Assembly: GCA_947254025.1 (NCBI GenBank)
Contig: CAMYBS010000006.1
Span: forward strand, 6,115 to 70,114
Reading direction: 5' to 3'
Origin: an uncultured Clostridia bacterium
GTDB taxonomy: Bacteria; Bacillota; Clostridia; Tissierellales; Peptoniphilaceae
DNA length: 64,000 bases
How positions within the stretch are numbered: the stretch's first letter is position 1; every line of letters begins with the position of its first letter. Position numbers and translations under genes: made by a program. This document shows positions 23,432 to 33,949 of the stretch, in pieces. A model generated the notes under the pieces. It had not been told where the DNA came from, did no database searches, and saw only the letters and a program-made list of their open reading frames with translations.

Positions 23432-24098
23432 CTTTTTTCTCCAGCTTATATCCATAGCCGCGTACCGTGCTGATTATGTCCTTTTCAATGCCAAGGGAGT
23501 TCCTAAGCATCTTGATATGTGTGTCAACAGTTCTATTGTCCCCGAAGAAATCATAGCCCCAAACATTTTCAAGTATAGTCTCACGTGACAGAGCTATGCC
23601 TTCATTCTGACATAGATAAGCAAGCAGCTCATACTCCTTTGGCGTTAAATCTAATTTTTTATTATCAATATAAGCTTCTCTCGCATCAAAATCTATTTTC
23701 AAGCTGCCATTAATATATACTTTTGCTTTTGCATCACTCACATGTCTTGCAAGTATCGCCTTGACCCTCGCCATGACCTCTCTCGGACTAAAAGGCTTAA
23801 CAACGTAATCATCGATACCTATCTCAAAACCATAAAGCTTGTCGTACTCCTCGCCTTTTGCACTAAGAACAAGAACAGGTACGTCCTTTACTTCTCTTAT
23901 CTTCTTGTAAGCCGAGAAACCATCAAGCTTTGGCATCATTATATCTAAGATGATAAGGTCTATATCATTATTATTAACTTTGTTAAGTGCATCGATGCCA
24001 TCTACTGCCTCGATCACATCATAGCCGTTAATGAGAGAGTACTCCTTAAGTACGTTTCTTATATTTTCATCATCATCAGCTATAAGTATAGTCGCCAT
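23421..24098 (-). CDS. OmpR-family response regulator
   Basis: A 225-aa regulator. The receiver domain (1-120) has DDDEN, the phospho-acceptor Asp in LIILDIMMPKLDG, and the Lys in YVVKPFS. The C-terminal winged helix has LTPKEYELLAYLCQNEG and the recognition region NRTVDTHIKMLRNSLG. It is first in the operon before the kinase, and their coding ends overlap by 11 bp. All signalling residues are present, unlike the orphan regulator at 50744. Confidence 0.95.
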   Translation of the reverse strand: MATILIADDDENIRNVLKEYSLINGYDVIEAVDGIDALNKVNNNDIDLIILDIMMPKLDGFSAYKKIREVKDVPVLVLSAKGEEYDKLYGFEIGIDDYVVKPFSPREVMARVKAILARHVSDAKAKVYINGSLKIDFDAREAYIDNKKLDLTPKEYELLAYLCQNEGIALSRETILENVWGYDFFGDNRTVDTHIKMLRNSLGIEKDIISTVRGYGYKLEKKDEE

Positions 24099-24153
24099 AC
24101 CATCACCTCTATCAATTTTTACCCTTTAATAATCTTTTTAAACAGCATATATA

Positions 24154-24180
24154 TAAAAGAGCCTTGCATTAACAAGGCTC
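24154..24180 (-). terminator. Terminator of glutaredoxin-like gene
   Basis: GAGCCTTG (24159-24166) pairs with CAAGGCTC (24173-24180), followed by TTTTATA on the minus strand. Confidence 0.88.
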
Positions 24181-24186
24181 CCGTTC

Positions 24187-24471
24187 TTATTTTAAACTGT
24201 CTAGGTAGTCTCTAAGCTCGTCTATGTCCAAGATGGCTCTTTCGTTGTCACCAAGTATAAGAGATGGTATACCAATGTTACCTATTCTCTTAGTCTCATC
24301 AAATTCCTTCATACTGTCTCTTGCCGCTAAAAACTTTTTCATGTTGGCAAGGTTTTCTGTTATGTCAAGGTACAAGAAGCGTACACCTGATTCATCCATA
24401 ACTTTTTTAAATGGTGGGCAACCTGGACACATAGAGCTACCGAAAACTATCTTCTTTTGTACTTTACTCAT
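24187..24471 (-). CDS. Glutaredoxin-like redox protein
   Basis: A 94-aa single-domain protein of the thioredoxin/glutaredoxin fold. FGSSMCPGCPPFKKV carries the redox CPGC pair (Cys14, Cys17) at the first helix. DITENLANMKKFLAARD and the cis-Pro segment IGIPSLIL with GDNERAI support the fold. It is cytoplasmic, with no signal peptide. It has its own promoter and terminator, so it is monocistronic. The electron partner cannot be told from sequence. Confidence 0.82.
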   Translation of the reverse strand: MSKVQKKIVFGSSMCPGCPPFKKVMDESGVRFLYLDITENLANMKKFLAARDSMKEFDETKRIGNIGIPSLILGDNERAILDIDELRDYLDSLK

Positions 24472-24514
24472 ATAATTCTCCTTTACAGATATATTTGCAA
24501 TTCACCTTACATTA

Positions 24515-24543
24515 ATTGTAATGGTAATGGCAGTTTTTGTCAA
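24515..24543 (-). promoter_or_regulatory. Promoter of glutaredoxin-like gene
   Basis: TTGACA (complement 24538-24543), 17 bp, TACAAT (complement 24515-24520). Confidence 0.88.
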
Positions 24544-24544
24544 G

Positions 24545-24575
24545 AAAAAAGAAAGACCCATATAGATCTTTCTTT
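24545..24575 (-). terminator. Terminator of map-leuS operon
   Basis: GAAAGA (24551-24556) pairs with TCTTTC (24567-24572), extended by flanking A/T pairs, 6 bp after the leuS stop. It also abuts the next promoter. Confidence 0.75.
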
Positions 24576-24580
24576 ATAAA

Positions 24581-26992
24581 TTATTTTATTACTACTGTAA
24601 AAATTTTGTTCTTAACGTATATTTCTTTAACGATGTTCTTGCCTTGCTTTGACTTTTCAAAAAGTTCGTGTGCATAAACTTTTTCTTTTACTTCGTCTTC
24701 GCTTGCATCTCTATCAATCTCGATTGTATATCTAACTTTGCCATTGAATTGAACTGGTATCTCTATAGTTTTGATGATGGTTTTGTCCTCATCAAAGCTT
24801 GGCCAAGTTGATTTATAAAGTTCTGTATCGAAGCCCACCATCTCATTGATTTCTTCTGTGATGTGTGGTGCGATTGGATATAGAAGTGTGATATATGTCT
24901 TAAGCTCTTTTCTTGTGATGCTTCCCTTTGAAGTAATTTTGTTAAGTAGTTCCATAAGTTTAGCAACTGCTGTGTTAAATTTTAAGTTTTCAAAGTCTTC
25001 TGAGACTTTCTTGATAGTGATGTGGAAGTCTTGTTCTAAGTCTTTAGAATAGTTTTCGTCGTCGTTTACTATATCCATCAAGCGATAAACTCTTTCAAGG
25101 AACTTTCTTGAGCCTTGTATACCTGTCTCTGACCACATAGCAACTTTTTCGTAGTCGCCCATAAACATTTCGAAAACTCTTAGTGTGTCTGCGCCATACT
25201 GTTCAACTATGTCATCTGTATTTATTACGTTGCCTCTTGACTTACTCATCTTTTCTCCGTCTTGAGCAAGTAGCATACCATGTGATGTTCTCTTTTGATA
25301 TGGTTCGCTTGTAGGCACTACGCCGATGTCATATAAGAATTTATTCCAGAATCTTGAGTATAGTAAGTGAAGTGTAGTGTGCTCCATACCGCCGTTATAC
25401 CAATCAACTGGCATCCAGTACTTAAGTGCGTCCATAGATGCTGGTGCTGTAGAACACTTTGGATCAGTGTATCTTAAGAAGTACCAGCTTGATCCTGCCC
25501 AGTTAGGCATAGTGTCTGTCTCTCTCTTAGCAGGTCCGCCGCAATGAGGACAAGTTGTATTAACAAAGCTGTCAATCTTTGCCAGTGGTGACTCGCCTGT
25601 ATCAGTTGGTTCGTACGCTTCAACATCTGGTAATGTTAATGGTAAATCCTCTTCATTAAGTGGCACCCAACCGCATTTTTCGCAGTATACCATAGGTATA
25701 GGCTCTCCCCAATACCTTTGTCTTGAGAATACCCAGTCTCTTAGCTTGTAGTTCGTTTTAACAACACCAACTTTTTTATCTTCAAAATATTTAATTATCT
25801 TCTTCTTTGCTTCTTCAACTGAAAGGCCATTTAAGAAGTCTGAGTTAACTAAAGTGCCTTTTTGTGTATCAGTATATGCTTCTTTACTAATGTCGCCACC
25901 AGAGATAACCTCTTTAATCTCTTCGCCAAAGGCTTTTGCAAAGTCATAGTCCCTTTGGTCGTGACCAGGTACTGCCATGATGGCGCCTGTACCATAAGTC
26001 ATTAATACGTAGTCTGATACGTAGATGGCAATTTTTTCTCCATTAGCTGGGTTAATGGCAGTAAGTCCATCTATCTTAACGCCTGTCTTTTCTTTAACAA
26101 GTTCTGTTCTTTCAAAGTCAGACTTTAACTTTGCCTTGTTTTGATATTCATGAACTTCGTCAATGTTTTTGATCTTATCCTTATACTTTTCTATAAGCGG
26201 ATGCTCTGGTGAGATAACCATGTATGATACTCCAAAGATGGTATCTGGTCTAGTTGTATAAACTTTTAGCTTATCATCAAGTTCAGCTATGTCAAAATCA
26301 AGCTCCATACCGTGGCTTCTGCCTATCCAATTAACTTGTTGTGTCTTAACTCTGTCAATGAAGTCAACTGTGTCAAGGTCATCTATAAGTCTGTCGGCAT
26401 ACTTAGTTATAGCAAGCATCCATTGTGTTTTAACTCTGTGTTCAACAGTGTGACCGCATCTTTCACAGTGGCCTTGAATAACTTCTTCGTTCGCAAGACC
26501 AATCTTACAGCTTGGGCACCAGTTAATATTCATTTCCTTTTTATAAGCAAGACCTTTTTTAAATAATTGAATGAATATCCATTGAGTCCACTTGTAATAT
26601 TCTGGATCAGTTGTGTTAATCTCTCTGTCCCAGTCGAAAGATAGTCCTAGTGATGTTAATTGATGCTTGAAGTGAGCAACATTTCTCTTAGTAACATCCT
26701 TTGGATTCATCTTGTGCTTGATGGCATAATTTTCTGTTGGAAGTCCAAAAGCGTCCCAGCCCATTGGGTACAAAACGTTGTAGCCTTCAAGTCTTCTCTT
26801 TCTAGCAACTATGTCAAGTGCTGTGTAACTTCTTGGGTGACCAACGTGTAGGCCCTCTCCTGATGGATATGGGAACTCAACCATCAAAAAGTATTTTGGC
26901 TTGTCTGAATCGTTTTCTGCATGAAACGCTTTATTGTCAGCCCAAATCTTTTGCCACTTGCCTTCTACGTCTTTATGATTATATTCTTTCAT
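24581..26992 (-). CDS. leuS: Leucyl-tRNA synthetase
   Basis: An 803-aa class I synthetase. The HIGH-type motif is [20 protein letters not shown] near residue 40. A zinc-type Cys cluster ([21 protein letters not shown]) lies near 155, and the CP1 editing domain has [10 protein letters not shown] near 250 and [10 protein letters not shown] near 340. [10 protein letters not shown] lies near 575, followed by anticodon-binding helices. AGGAGG precedes the ATG. It is the last gene of a six-gene operon beginning with map. No T-box is seen in the 9-bp gap upstream. Confidence 0.98.
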   Translation of the reverse strand: MKEYNHKDVEGKWQKIWADNKAFHAENDSDKPKYFLMVEFPYPSGEGLHVGHPRSYTALDIVARKRRLEGYNVLYPMGWDAFGLPTENYAIKHKMNPKDVTKRNVAHFKHQLTSLGLSFDWDREINTTDPEYYKWTQWIFIQLFKKGLAYKKEMNINWCPSCKIGLANEEVIQGHCERCGHTVEHRVKTQWMLAITKYADRLIDDLDTVDFIDRVKTQQVNWIGRSHGMELDFDIAELDDKLKVYTTRPDTIFGVSYMVISPEHPLIEKYKDKIKNIDEVHEYQNKAKLKSDFERTELVKEKTGVKIDGLTAINPANGEKIAIYVSDYVLMTYGTGAIMAVPGHDQRDYDFAKAFGEEIKEVISGGDISKEAYTDTQKGTLVNSDFLNGLSVEEAKKKIIKYFEDKKVGVVKTNYKLRDWVFSRQRYWGEPIPMVYCEKCGWVPLNEEDLPLTLPDVEAYEPTDTGESPLAKIDSFVNTTCPHCGGPAKRETDTMPNWAGSSWYFLRYTDPKCSTAPASMDALKYWMPVDWYNGGMEHTTLHLLYSRFWNKFLYDIGVVPTSEPYQKRTSHGMLLAQDGEKMSKSRGNVINTDDIVEQYGADTLRVFEMFMGDYEKVAMWSETGIQGSRKFLERVYRLMDIVNDDENYSKDLEQDFHITIKKVSEDFENLKFNTAVAKLMELLNKITSKGSITRKELKTYITLLYPIAPHITEEINEMVGFDTELYKSTWPSFDEDKTIIKTIEIPVQFNGKVRYTIEIDRDASEDEVKEKVYAHELFEKSKQGKNIVKEIYVKNKIFTVVIK

Positions 26993-27001
26993 CTTGTCCT
27001 C

Positions 27002-28384
27002 CTAGAATTCACAGTGATGAACTGTTCTTGGGAATGGTAGGACGTCTCTGATATTTTCAATACCTGTTATATACATGATAAGTCTTTCAAAGCCAAGACC
27101 ATAACCAGAGTGAACTACTGAGCCATACTTTCTAAGGTCCATATACCAGTCATATGAATCCATATCAAGACCTAATTCATTGATTCTCTTTTCAAGCTTT
27201 GTATAGTCTTCTTCTCTTTGTGAGCCGCCGACGATTTCTCCAATGCCTGGAACTAAGCAGTCCATAGCAGCAACTGTCTTGTTATCTGGGTTGAGCTTCA
27301 TGTAGAAAGCTTTGATATCCTTTGGATAGTCAGTTACGAAGATAGGCTTTTTGAATACTTGCTCAGTTAAAAATCTTTCGTGTTCTGTTTGTAGGTCCAT
27401 GCCCCATTCAACTTTAACATCGAACTTTTCTTCATGCTCTTTTAGTATATCTATAGCTCTTGTATAAGTAACTCTTTCAAAGTCTGAGCTTCTTACGTGG
27501 TTAAGTCTATCGATAAGTCCTTTATCAACAAAATTGTTGCAGAACTCAAGTTCTTCTTTTGCATTTTCCATTACATAGTTAATAACGTACTTAAGCATAG
27601 CTTCAGCTACATCCATGTTTTGATTGTTGTCCATAAATGCCATCTCAGGCTCTATCATCCAGAACTCTGCAGCATGTCTTGTTGTGTTAGAGTTTTCTGC
27701 TCTGAATGTTGGTCCAAATGTATATATCTTTGAGAATGCTAAAGCAAATGTTTCACCTTCAAGTTGGCCTGATACTGTTAAGTGTGTTGGCTTATCAAAG
27801 AAGTCTTTGCTGTAATCAACAGCGCCTTCTTCTGTTCTTGGTGGATTATCGATGTCAAGTGTAGTTACTTGGAACATCTCACCTGCGCCTTCAGCGTCCG
27901 ATGCTGTAAGTATAGGTGTGTGTACATATATAAAGTCTTGTTCATTGAAGAATTTGTGTATAGCAAAGGCTGCTAATGATCTAATTCTATAAGCTGCTCT
28001 GAAAAGGTTTGCTCTTGGTCTTAAGTGAGCTATGCTTCTTAAGAATTCCATAGAGTGTCTTTTGTTTTGTAGTGGATAATCAGCTGTAGAGTCGCCTAAG
28101 ACTTCTATCTCTTCTGCTTTGATTTCAAAAGCTTGCTTATTGTTTGGTGTAAGAACTACCTTACCCTTTACTCTAATAGATGCGCTTAAATATAGCTTTG
28201 ATACTCTTTCAAAGTTTTCTAAGCTGTTGTCATAAACAACTTGAACACTGTTAAAGAATGAACCATCATTAATTTCGATGAAGCCAAATTCTTTTTGTGC
28301 TCTTAAATTTCTTATCCAAGCTTGAATCTCAACTGTTTTACAATCAAGCTCTTTGTAGCTCTTATAAAGTTCTCTAATATCCAT
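27002..28384 (-). CDS. asnS: Asparaginyl-tRNA synthetase
   Basis: A 460-aa class IIb synthetase: an N-terminal OB-fold anticodon domain ([20 protein letters not shown]), motif 2 [21 protein letters not shown], and motif 3 [15 protein letters not shown]. AsnRS rather than AspRS is indicated by the FRAENSNT segment and PEMAF. Direct charging of tRNA-Asn is therefore available. It lies 10 bp after ppiB and 9 bp before leuS. Confidence 0.97.
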   Translation of the reverse strand: MDIRELYKSYKELDCKTVEIQAWIRNLRAQKEFGFIEINDGSFFNSVQVVYDNSLENFERVSKLYLSASIRVKGKVVLTPNNKQAFEIKAEEIEVLGDSTADYPLQNKRHSMEFLRSIAHLRPRANLFRAAYRIRSLAAFAIHKFFNEQDFIYVHTPILTASDAEGAGEMFQVTTLDIDNPPRTEEGAVDYSKDFFDKPTHLTVSGQLEGETFALAFSKIYTFGPTFRAENSNTTRHAAEFWMIEPEMAFMDNNQNMDVAEAMLKYVINYVMENAKEELEFCNNFVDKGLIDRLNHVRSSDFERVTYTRAIDILKEHEEKFDVKVEWGMDLQTEHERFLTEQVFKKPIFVTDYPKDIKAFYMKLNPDNKTVAAMDCLVPGIGEIVGGSQREEDYTKLEKRINELGLDMDSYDWYMDLRKYGSVVHSGYGLGFERLIMYITGIENIRDVLPFPRTVHHCEF

Positions 28385-28394
28385 GCCCTCACTC

Positions 28395-29135
28395 CTATTT
28401 ATAATCTTCTACTGTAATACTTTCGATTACAACATCCTCTACAGGTTTATCATTTTCGTTAACTTTTGACTTTGCAATCTCATCAACTACATCCATGCCT
28501 TCGTAAACTTCGCCAAAAACTGTATGTTTGTAGTCTAACCAGAATGCTCCGCCTATCTTTTTATAAGCATCGACAACAGCCTTTGGATAACCTTTTTCTT
28601 CTCCTGCTTCTTCCATTTGTTTTATAAGATCTTCTTGAACAGCTTGACCTTGCACTATAAAGAATTGTGATCCGTTAGTGTTTGGTCCTGCATTTGCCAT
28701 GCAAAGTGCACCTCTGAAGTTTCTTGTCTTAATATCAAACTCATCTTCAAATGAACCGCCCCAGATACTTTCTCCACCAGTACCATTGCCGTTTGGGTCA
28801 CCACCTTGAATCATAAAACCATTGATTACTCTATGGAAGATTAGATTGTCATAATACTTATCTTCTGCGTGCTTAGTAAAGTTTTCTACCGCCTTTGGTG
28901 CAACATCTGGAAGTAGTTTTACCTTGATGTCTCCCTTATTAGTCTTGATAGTTGCCACCTTGTCTCCTGCTTTAGGGTTTTGTAGCTGAACTAGTTCAGC
29001 ATCATCAGTAGTAACTTCGCTTTCGCTTCTTTCTTTTTTCATTTCTCCCTCACCACCATTGTCATTTTTCTTGCTACATGCAGTTAAACTAAAGCACATA
29101 GCCATCATTAATAATAATAAAATTATCTTTTTCAT
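28395..29135 (-). CDS. Peptidyl-prolyl isomerase, cyclophilin-type lipoprotein
   Basis: A 246-aa exported lipoprotein. The signal peptide ends in a lipobox (FSLTACSKK), followed by a Glu/Lys linker to about residue 55. The cyclophilin domain has [60 protein letters not shown] and [18 protein letters not shown]. The catalytic Arg (FHR) and QFF elements are present. It would help fold secreted proteins outside the membrane. It is carried in an operon of cytoplasmic translation genes. Confidence 0.94.
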   Translation of the reverse strand: MKKIILLLLMMAMCFSLTACSKKNDNGGEGEMKKERSESEVTTDDAELVQLQNPKAGDKVATIKTNKGDIKVKLLPDVAPKAVENFTKHAEDKYYDNLIFHRVINGFMIQGGDPNGNGTGGESIWGGSFEDEFDIKTRNFRGALCMANAGPNTNGSQFFIVQGQAVQEDLIKQMEEAGEEKGYPKAVVDAYKKIGGAFWLDYKHTVFGEVYEGMDVVDEIAKSKVNENDKPVEDVVIESITVEDYK

Positions 29136-29143
29136 AATTCCTC

Positions 29144-29482
29144 CTACTTAAGTATTCTTTTTTGGCTAACTATATTTACATCCAAGTCTAAAATATTTTC
29201 CTTTATCACATCGCCTACATTGATAGGTGCTTTTGTGCGTAAATTAAATATTTCTTTTAATATTGCTTGGTGATAAATTTTCTTTACTTTTTTATCAGTC
29301 TTTACTGGCAAGCCTGAAACCATCTGACTATCTATCCTAATCTTACCATATACGTAGTCATCTTCCTCTTGAAGAAGGCTCTTCGCATAATTGTAGCCTC
29401 TTCCGCAGCGATTGCCAGATATTTCATCACCATTGATTCTTATCTTGCAGCAAACTGGGCAGCATACACACTCTACTATCAT
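29144..29482 (-). CDS. DUF1667-family protein
   Basis: A 112-aa Cys-containing protein of the DUF1667 type. The N-terminus [14 protein letters not shown] corresponds to the family CPxGC pattern, and [15 protein letters not shown] gives the second Cys. A middle segment with [11 protein letters not shown] and a C-terminal [19 protein letters not shown] follow. The family usually sits beside FAD-dependent glycerol-3-phosphate dehydrogenase-like genes and may bind Fe-S, but no such gene is near here. It overlaps the MATE gene by 4 bp. Confidence 0.82.
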   Translation of the reverse strand: MIVECVCCPVCCKIRINGDEISGNRCGRGYNYAKSLLQEEDDYVYGKIRIDSQMVSGLPVKTDKKVKKIYHQAILKEIFNLRTKAPINVGDVIKENILDLDVNIVSQKRILK

Positions 29483-30831
29483 GCTATCACCTTCGGTTCT
29501 ATCTCTTTTTTAAGTATAAGCTTAAACCAAACATAGGCAACTATACCCTTAAGTATTGACGATAACGATATCGCTATCCATACGCCATTTAGTCCGTAGT
29601 ATTTCATAAAGAATATTGCAAATGGTATACGCATTAGATTTAGTACTACTCCAGAGTATGATGGTTCTTTCGTCCTGCCTATACCGTTGAAAAATCCTGT
29701 TACACCTATCTCTATAACCATGAACAATTGCGAATATCCAAGTATCCTTAAGTAGTCAGCGCCTGCTTGCATTGCTACTGGATCTTTTGGCAAGAATGCA
29801 GAGAATATTGGTCTAGCAAATACTATAAGTAATAAAGATGTTGCTGTACCAAGTGTCGCCATGATTCTCATCGATTTTTTAAAGCCAAGTATAATTCTAT
29901 CATATGTACCTTTACCGAAGTTCTGTCCGGTAAAAGCAGTGTTTGCAACCGAGAAACCATTTGCTGTCATCCAAGATATTGACTCAATTTGCGAACCTAT
30001 GGACATAGCTGAGACCGCATAAGCACCCAGCTTTGTTAAATAACCTGTTAGTATCATCGAAACGGATGCGTGGCAGGCTTCCATTAGTGTCATCGGCACT
30101 CCTAGTTTTAGTATATGTCTTGTAATCTCCGAAGGCACCTTCTTTAGATAGTTTACTCTAACATAGATTAGGTCGTTCTTAATGCCTATGAAGATATATA
30201 TAAGAAAAATTACTAAAGTTGCAATAACTGAAGCTATGGCTGTGCCCATCGCTCCCATATGAAACACGAATATGAACAGTGGATCTAACACCATGTTTAC
30301 TACTAAGCCGATAGAGCTTATTATAAATGGTGTCTTACTGTTACCCATGCTGTTAAATGTTGCTGCAAAGAGTGGATTTAAGAACATAAAGCCTAAGCCA
30401 AAGGCTATAGCTACCATGTATTCACTTGCAAGCTTTTGAACTGCCGCATCGCCTTCTTTGAATGAGTAGAGGCCTATAAGTTCGTTGTGAAAAATTATAA
30501 ATATTGCAGCTATTGTCATGGAGATTATAAAGCCTAATCTAAAGCCGCCGCTTATATAGTTTTTCGTGCTTTCCAGGTCGGATTTGCCAAAGCTTTGCGA
30601 AACACCAACAGATAGTCCAACTTGGCACATGATTATCAGTGAGCTAATCAGCCAAAGGTATTGACCGACTATGCCAACTGCGGCAACTGCTTGCGTACCA
30701 ACCTTGCCGAGCCAAAACATATCCGTGATTTGATAAGACATTTGCAAAAGTGAAGTGCCCATAAGTGGTATAGCAAGTTTAAAAAGTATCGGCGAAATCT
30801 CCCCTTGTGTTAAGTCTCTCGATTCCCTCAT
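29479..30831 (-). CDS. MATE-family efflux transporter
   Basis: A 450-aa membrane protein with about twelve hydrophobic segments in two homologous halves. The N-terminus ILFKLAIPLMGTSLLQMSYQ and ITDMFWLGKVGTQAVAAVG are typical of MATE/NorM-like cation-coupled exporters; the second half has ILKLGVPMTLMEACHASVSM. The substrate is probably cationic organic compounds, but this cannot be told from sequence. It starts directly after map. Confidence 0.93.
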   Translation of the reverse strand: MRESRDLTQGEISPILFKLAIPLMGTSLLQMSYQITDMFWLGKVGTQAVAAVGIVGQYLWLISSLIIMCQVGLSVGVSQSFGKSDLESTKNYISGGFRLGFIISMTIAAIFIIFHNELIGLYSFKEGDAAVQKLASEYMVAIAFGLGFMFLNPLFAATFNSMGNSKTPFIISSIGLVVNMVLDPLFIFVFHMGAMGTAIASVIATLVIFLIYIFIGIKNDLIYVRVNYLKKVPSEITRHILKLGVPMTLMEACHASVSMILTGYLTKLGAYAVSAMSIGSQIESISWMTANGFSVANTAFTGQNFGKGTYDRIILGFKKSMRIMATLGTATSLLLIVFARPIFSAFLPKDPVAMQAGADYLRILGYSQLFMVIEIGVTGFFNGIGRTKEPSYSGVVLNLMRIPFAIFFMKYYGLNGVWIAISLSSILKGIVAYVWFKLILKKEIEPKVIA

Positions 30832-31590
30832 CTATACATCACCCTGATAAGTAGTTATTATTACACCATTGTCAGTTAATACTAGTGTGTGTTCGAATTG
30901 CACGCACTTGCTGCCATCCTTTGTTCTAGCAGTCCATCCGTTCTTGTCAAGCTTCATAGCCGCAGAGCCCATGCATATCATTGGCTCGATAGTAAATGCC
31001 ATGCCCTTAACAATTCTTGGTCCTTTAACTCCAGTATTGTAGTGGAACACTTGCGGATCTTCATGCATGTTCTTGCCGATTCCATGACCAATGAACTCTT
31101 TAACTATTGAGTAGCCCTTTGGTCTAGTAAAATCTTCTATGCACTTACCTATCTCGCCTATCCTAACGTTCTCGTCAACTATGCTGATAGCTTTGTACAT
31201 AGCCTCTCTTGTGTGGTCAAATAATTTTTGATCCTCTTCAGAGATTTTACCTACTGGATATGACCAACATGAGTCAGCCATCCAACCCTTGTAGTTAACA
31301 ACCATGTCGATGGAGATGATGTCTCCGTTCTTAAGAACAACGTCCTTACTTGGAAAGCCGTGGCATATCTCATCATTGACTGATGCACATATGGCAAATG
31401 GAAAGCCTTCGTAACCTTTTTGCTCTGGGTATGCTCCTTGACTAACGATGAAGTCATCAACAAAGTCATTAAGCTCCATAGTTGTTACGCCTTCCTTTAC
31501 TTTGTCTCTTAGCGCATGATGAACGCTTACAAGTATCTTGCCAGCATCAATCATCTTATTAATTTGTTCTTTTGTCTTTAAATATATCAT
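30832..31590 (-). CDS. map: Methionine aminopeptidase, type I
   Basis: A 252-aa metallopeptidase that removes N-terminal Met from new proteins. The metal-binding residues appear in order: SIDMVVNYKGWMADSCWSYP (two Asp), EFIGHGIGKNMHEDP (His), TIEPMI (Glu) and FEHTLVLTDNG (Glu). It is type I by length and lack of insert. It is the first gene of the map-MATE-DUF1667-ppi-asnS-leuS operon, driven by a consensus promoter. Confidence 0.97.
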   Translation of the reverse strand: MIYLKTKEQINKMIDAGKILVSVHHALRDKVKEGVTTMELNDFVDDFIVSQGAYPEQKGYEGFPFAICASVNDEICHGFPSKDVVLKNGDIISIDMVVNYKGWMADSCWSYPVGKISEEDQKLFDHTREAMYKAISIVDENVRIGEIGKCIEDFTRPKGYSIVKEFIGHGIGKNMHEDPQVFHYNTGVKGPRIVKGMAFTIEPMICMGSAAMKLDKNGWTARTKDGSKCVQFEHTLVLTDNGVIITTYQGDV

Positions 31591-31618
31591 ATCTTACTCC
31601 TTTTAAGTCTATTCTATT

Positions 31619-31647
31619 ATTATATATATTTTAGCCTAATATGTCAA
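31619..31647 (-). promoter_or_regulatory. Promoter of map-leuS operon
   Basis: Exact TTGACA (complement 31642-31647), 17 bp, TATAAT (complement 31619-31624). Confidence 0.92.
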
Positions 31648-31690
31648 GAAGTTCACAGCCATATAGACACCTATAAACCGTGAACTTCTT
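31646..31690 (-). terminator. Hairpin after metal ATPase gene
   Basis: AAGAAGTTCAC (31646-31656) pairs with GTGAACTTCTT (31680-31690), an 11-bp stem with a long loop. The U run is poor, and its foot touches the map -35 box, so it may be a terminator or part of promoter control. Confidence 0.6.
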
Positions 31691-31713
31691 AAACATAATT
31701 ATATCTTATTAAA

Positions 31714-33732
31714 TTATCTAATCCTCAATGTGTTTAGTATAGATATAAGTGTCACACCAACATCGCCAAAGACTGCTAACCATAGTGGCAATTGTATGAA
31801 TAGTGATAGTATAATGATGGCTGCCTTAACTATACCTGTGAATATAAGATTCTCTAGTATGATCTTATTAACGAACTGAGATGTGTCAAAGATGTTTACT
31901 ATCTTTTCAATCCTGTCATCCATGATAACAATGTCTGATGCTTCGATGGCTGCGTCTGAACCAAGTGCTCCCATGCTTAGACCAATGTCTGCTCTCTTTA
32001 TAACTGGTGAGTCATTTATACCGTCACCAACAAAGGCAACAAGTCCATCGTGACCTTGTTCCTTCTCAAAGAATTTTATTTTATCTTGAGGAAGTAGTTC
32101 TGCCTCAAAGGAATCAATGCCTAAGTCGTGTGCAACCTTTTGTGCGTATATCTTAGTATCTCCTGTAAGCATAACTGGCTTTATGTTTCTTTCTTTAAGT
32201 TCAGTAACAAGTTTCTTTGTTTCATCTTTAATCTCATCTTCGATATAAAGGTGAGCTATAAGCTTATCGTCAAGATATGTGTCTAAGACCTTGTACTCAC
32301 TTTGCATATCGCTTGTAACGACCTTTACACTGCCGTATTTTGTTTCAGCTGCTACGCCATTAGAAAGGCTTGTGTAAGAAATGATTTCGTCTTTATCAAT
32401 GTCTTCTCTCTCATCAACTATAGCACTTGATATAGGGTGCTTAGAATGATACTCTGCAAGTCTTGCTAAGTGAAGAGCCTTGCCTTCATCAAAATCAATT
32501 GCTTCAACATTAACAAGTTTGAACTTACCACTTGTTAGTGTGCCAGTCTTGTCAAAGCAGAATGTCTTTATGTTTCTAAATCTATCTAAGAATTTTGTTC
32601 CCTTGAATAATATACCGATCTTACTCATCTTGCCTATACCTGAGAAGTATGCTAATGGTACTGAGATGATTATAGCGCAAGGGCAAGATACTATTAGGAA
32701 GGCAAAGCATGTATGAAGCGCTTCCTTAAGCGGCATTATTTTTAATACTGGTGCAATAAGACCAATCATTGCTGCGATGAATACGACGATAGGTGTGTAG
32801 ACTCTAGCAAATTTAGATACGCTAGTTTCAAGCTTTGCTTTATCACTTTGTGAGCTTCTAACAAGCTCTTGTATCCTAGCAGCCGTTGAGTTCTTTGCAA
32901 GCTTTGTTGTTTCTATGATAAGGTAGCCTTCCTTAACGATGGCTCCTGAGTATACATTTTTATCTACATCTACATAAACAGGTTCTGACTCGCCACTTAT
33001 ATGAGCGTTGTCAACCTTAGCCTTTCCTTCAAGAACCACTCCATCTATGGCGATGGACTCGCCTTCACGAACTATGATTCTTGAGCCTATACTAACTTCA
33101 GATGGTTCTGTCTTAATCTCTTTACCGCCATCCAAAACAGTAGCGAATACTGGTGACTTAACTATAAGCTCTTTGATCTTGTCCTTCGACTTATCAACTG
33201 CGATGTCACTAATGATTTCTCCAATTTGATATAGTAGCGAAACTAGTATTGCCTCTAGGTGCTCACCTATCAAGATGGCGCCGACAGTTGCAACAGTCAT
33301 TAAAAACTCTTCAGCTAATACGCCATGTATAGCTCCTTTAATGCCATGTATAATGATGTCATACGAGATAACTAAGTATGAGATGATAAAGAAGACCATC
33401 TTATATGGGCTGTCAATGAATAAATATGCTCCTAAGCCTATAAGCGATACTAGTATCCTTATTAAAAATAGTTTTGAGAAACCTTCCTCCTCTTCCTCTT
33501 CAGACTCGTCCTCGCCTCTTGTAACTAAGACATCAGGCTCTAAGTTGTTTACGTAGCTCGTAATCTCTCTTAGTACAAGCTGTGCATCACTTCCCTCTTT
33601 CACCTCTACACTTAGAGTTGAGTTTATAAAGTCAAGGCTCGCACTCTCAACTGAGTCATGACTCTTTGCAAAGTTTTCTATCTTTTGTGCGCAGTTAGCA
33701 CAAGTAAGTCCGTTTAAAATTAATTTTTCCAT
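31714..33732 (-). CDS. Heavy-metal P1B-type ATPase (Zn/Cd type)
   Basis: A 672-aa metal exporter. The N-terminal HMA domain has GLTCANCAQKIENF. The membrane CPC motif is VSCPCAIIISVPLAYF, the phosphorylated Asp lies in CFDKTGTLTSGK, the ATP-binding HP pair is in HSKHPISSAI, and the hinge is VGDGINDSPVIKRADIG. The last membrane segment has FGDVGVTLISILNTLRI, whose Asp is typical of P1B-2 (Zn/Cd/Pb) rather than copper pumps. I start at ATG 33732, which has AGGAGG upstream; an in-frame start at 33759 lacks one. An acidic run of Glu follows residue 85. No adjacent ArsR/MerR regulator is seen. Confidence 0.93.
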   Translation of the reverse strand: MEKLILNGLTCANCAQKIENFAKSHDSVESASLDFINSTLSVEVKEGSDAQLVLREITSYVNNLEPDVLVTRGEDESEEEEEEGFSKLFLIRILVSLIGLGAYLFIDSPYKMVFFIISYLVISYDIIIHGIKGAIHGVLAEEFLMTVATVGAILIGEHLEAILVSLLYQIGEIISDIAVDKSKDKIKELIVKSPVFATVLDGGKEIKTEPSEVSIGSRIIVREGESIAIDGVVLEGKAKVDNAHISGESEPVYVDVDKNVYSGAIVKEGYLIIETTKLAKNSTAARIQELVRSSQSDKAKLETSVSKFARVYTPIVVFIAAMIGLIAPVLKIMPLKEALHTCFAFLIVSCPCAIIISVPLAYFSGIGKMSKIGILFKGTKFLDRFRNIKTFCFDKTGTLTSGKFKLVNVEAIDFDEGKALHLARLAEYHSKHPISSAIVDEREDIDKDEIISYTSLSNGVAAETKYGSVKVVTSDMQSEYKVLDTYLDDKLIAHLYIEDEIKDETKKLVTELKERNIKPVMLTGDTKIYAQKVAHDLGIDSFEAELLPQDKIKFFEKEQGHDGLVAFVGDGINDSPVIKRADIGLSMGALGSDAAIEASDIVIMDDRIEKIVNIFDTSQFVNKIILENLIFTGIVKAAIIILSLFIQLPLWLAVFGDVGVTLISILNTLRIR

Positions 33733-33766
33733 AGCTGCCTCCTCTGTGTCATATTGCATTTAATTA

Positions 33767-33795
33767 ATTATATGCTTCATACGTTTTATATACAA
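33767..33795 (-). promoter_or_regulatory. Promoter of metal ATPase gene
   Basis: TTGTAT (complement 33790-33795), 17 bp, TATAAT (complement 33767-33772). A short inverted repeat CGTTT/AAACG overlaps the -35 box and may be an operator. Confidence 0.7.
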
Positions 33796-33918
33796 ACGCA
33801 TAAACATATATTTATATATCAATATTAATATAACACATCGCTTATAAGAATGCAATAGTTTTTTTAAATATTTTTTCTCTTTTAACACTTTTGTATACAT
33901 TATTAATAAGCTATATGT

Positions 33919-33924
33919 TATAAT
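33919..33924 (+). promoter_or_regulatory. -10 box of ABC-trio promoter
   Basis: A consensus TATAAT on the plus strand, 26 bp before the ATG; the -35 region is weak (TACATT at 17 bp). An AAAGGAGG ribosome binding site follows. This is the only plus-strand promoter with an evident gene. Confidence 0.65.
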
Positions 33925-33949
33925 TAAGCTATATAGTAAAGGAGGAAAT

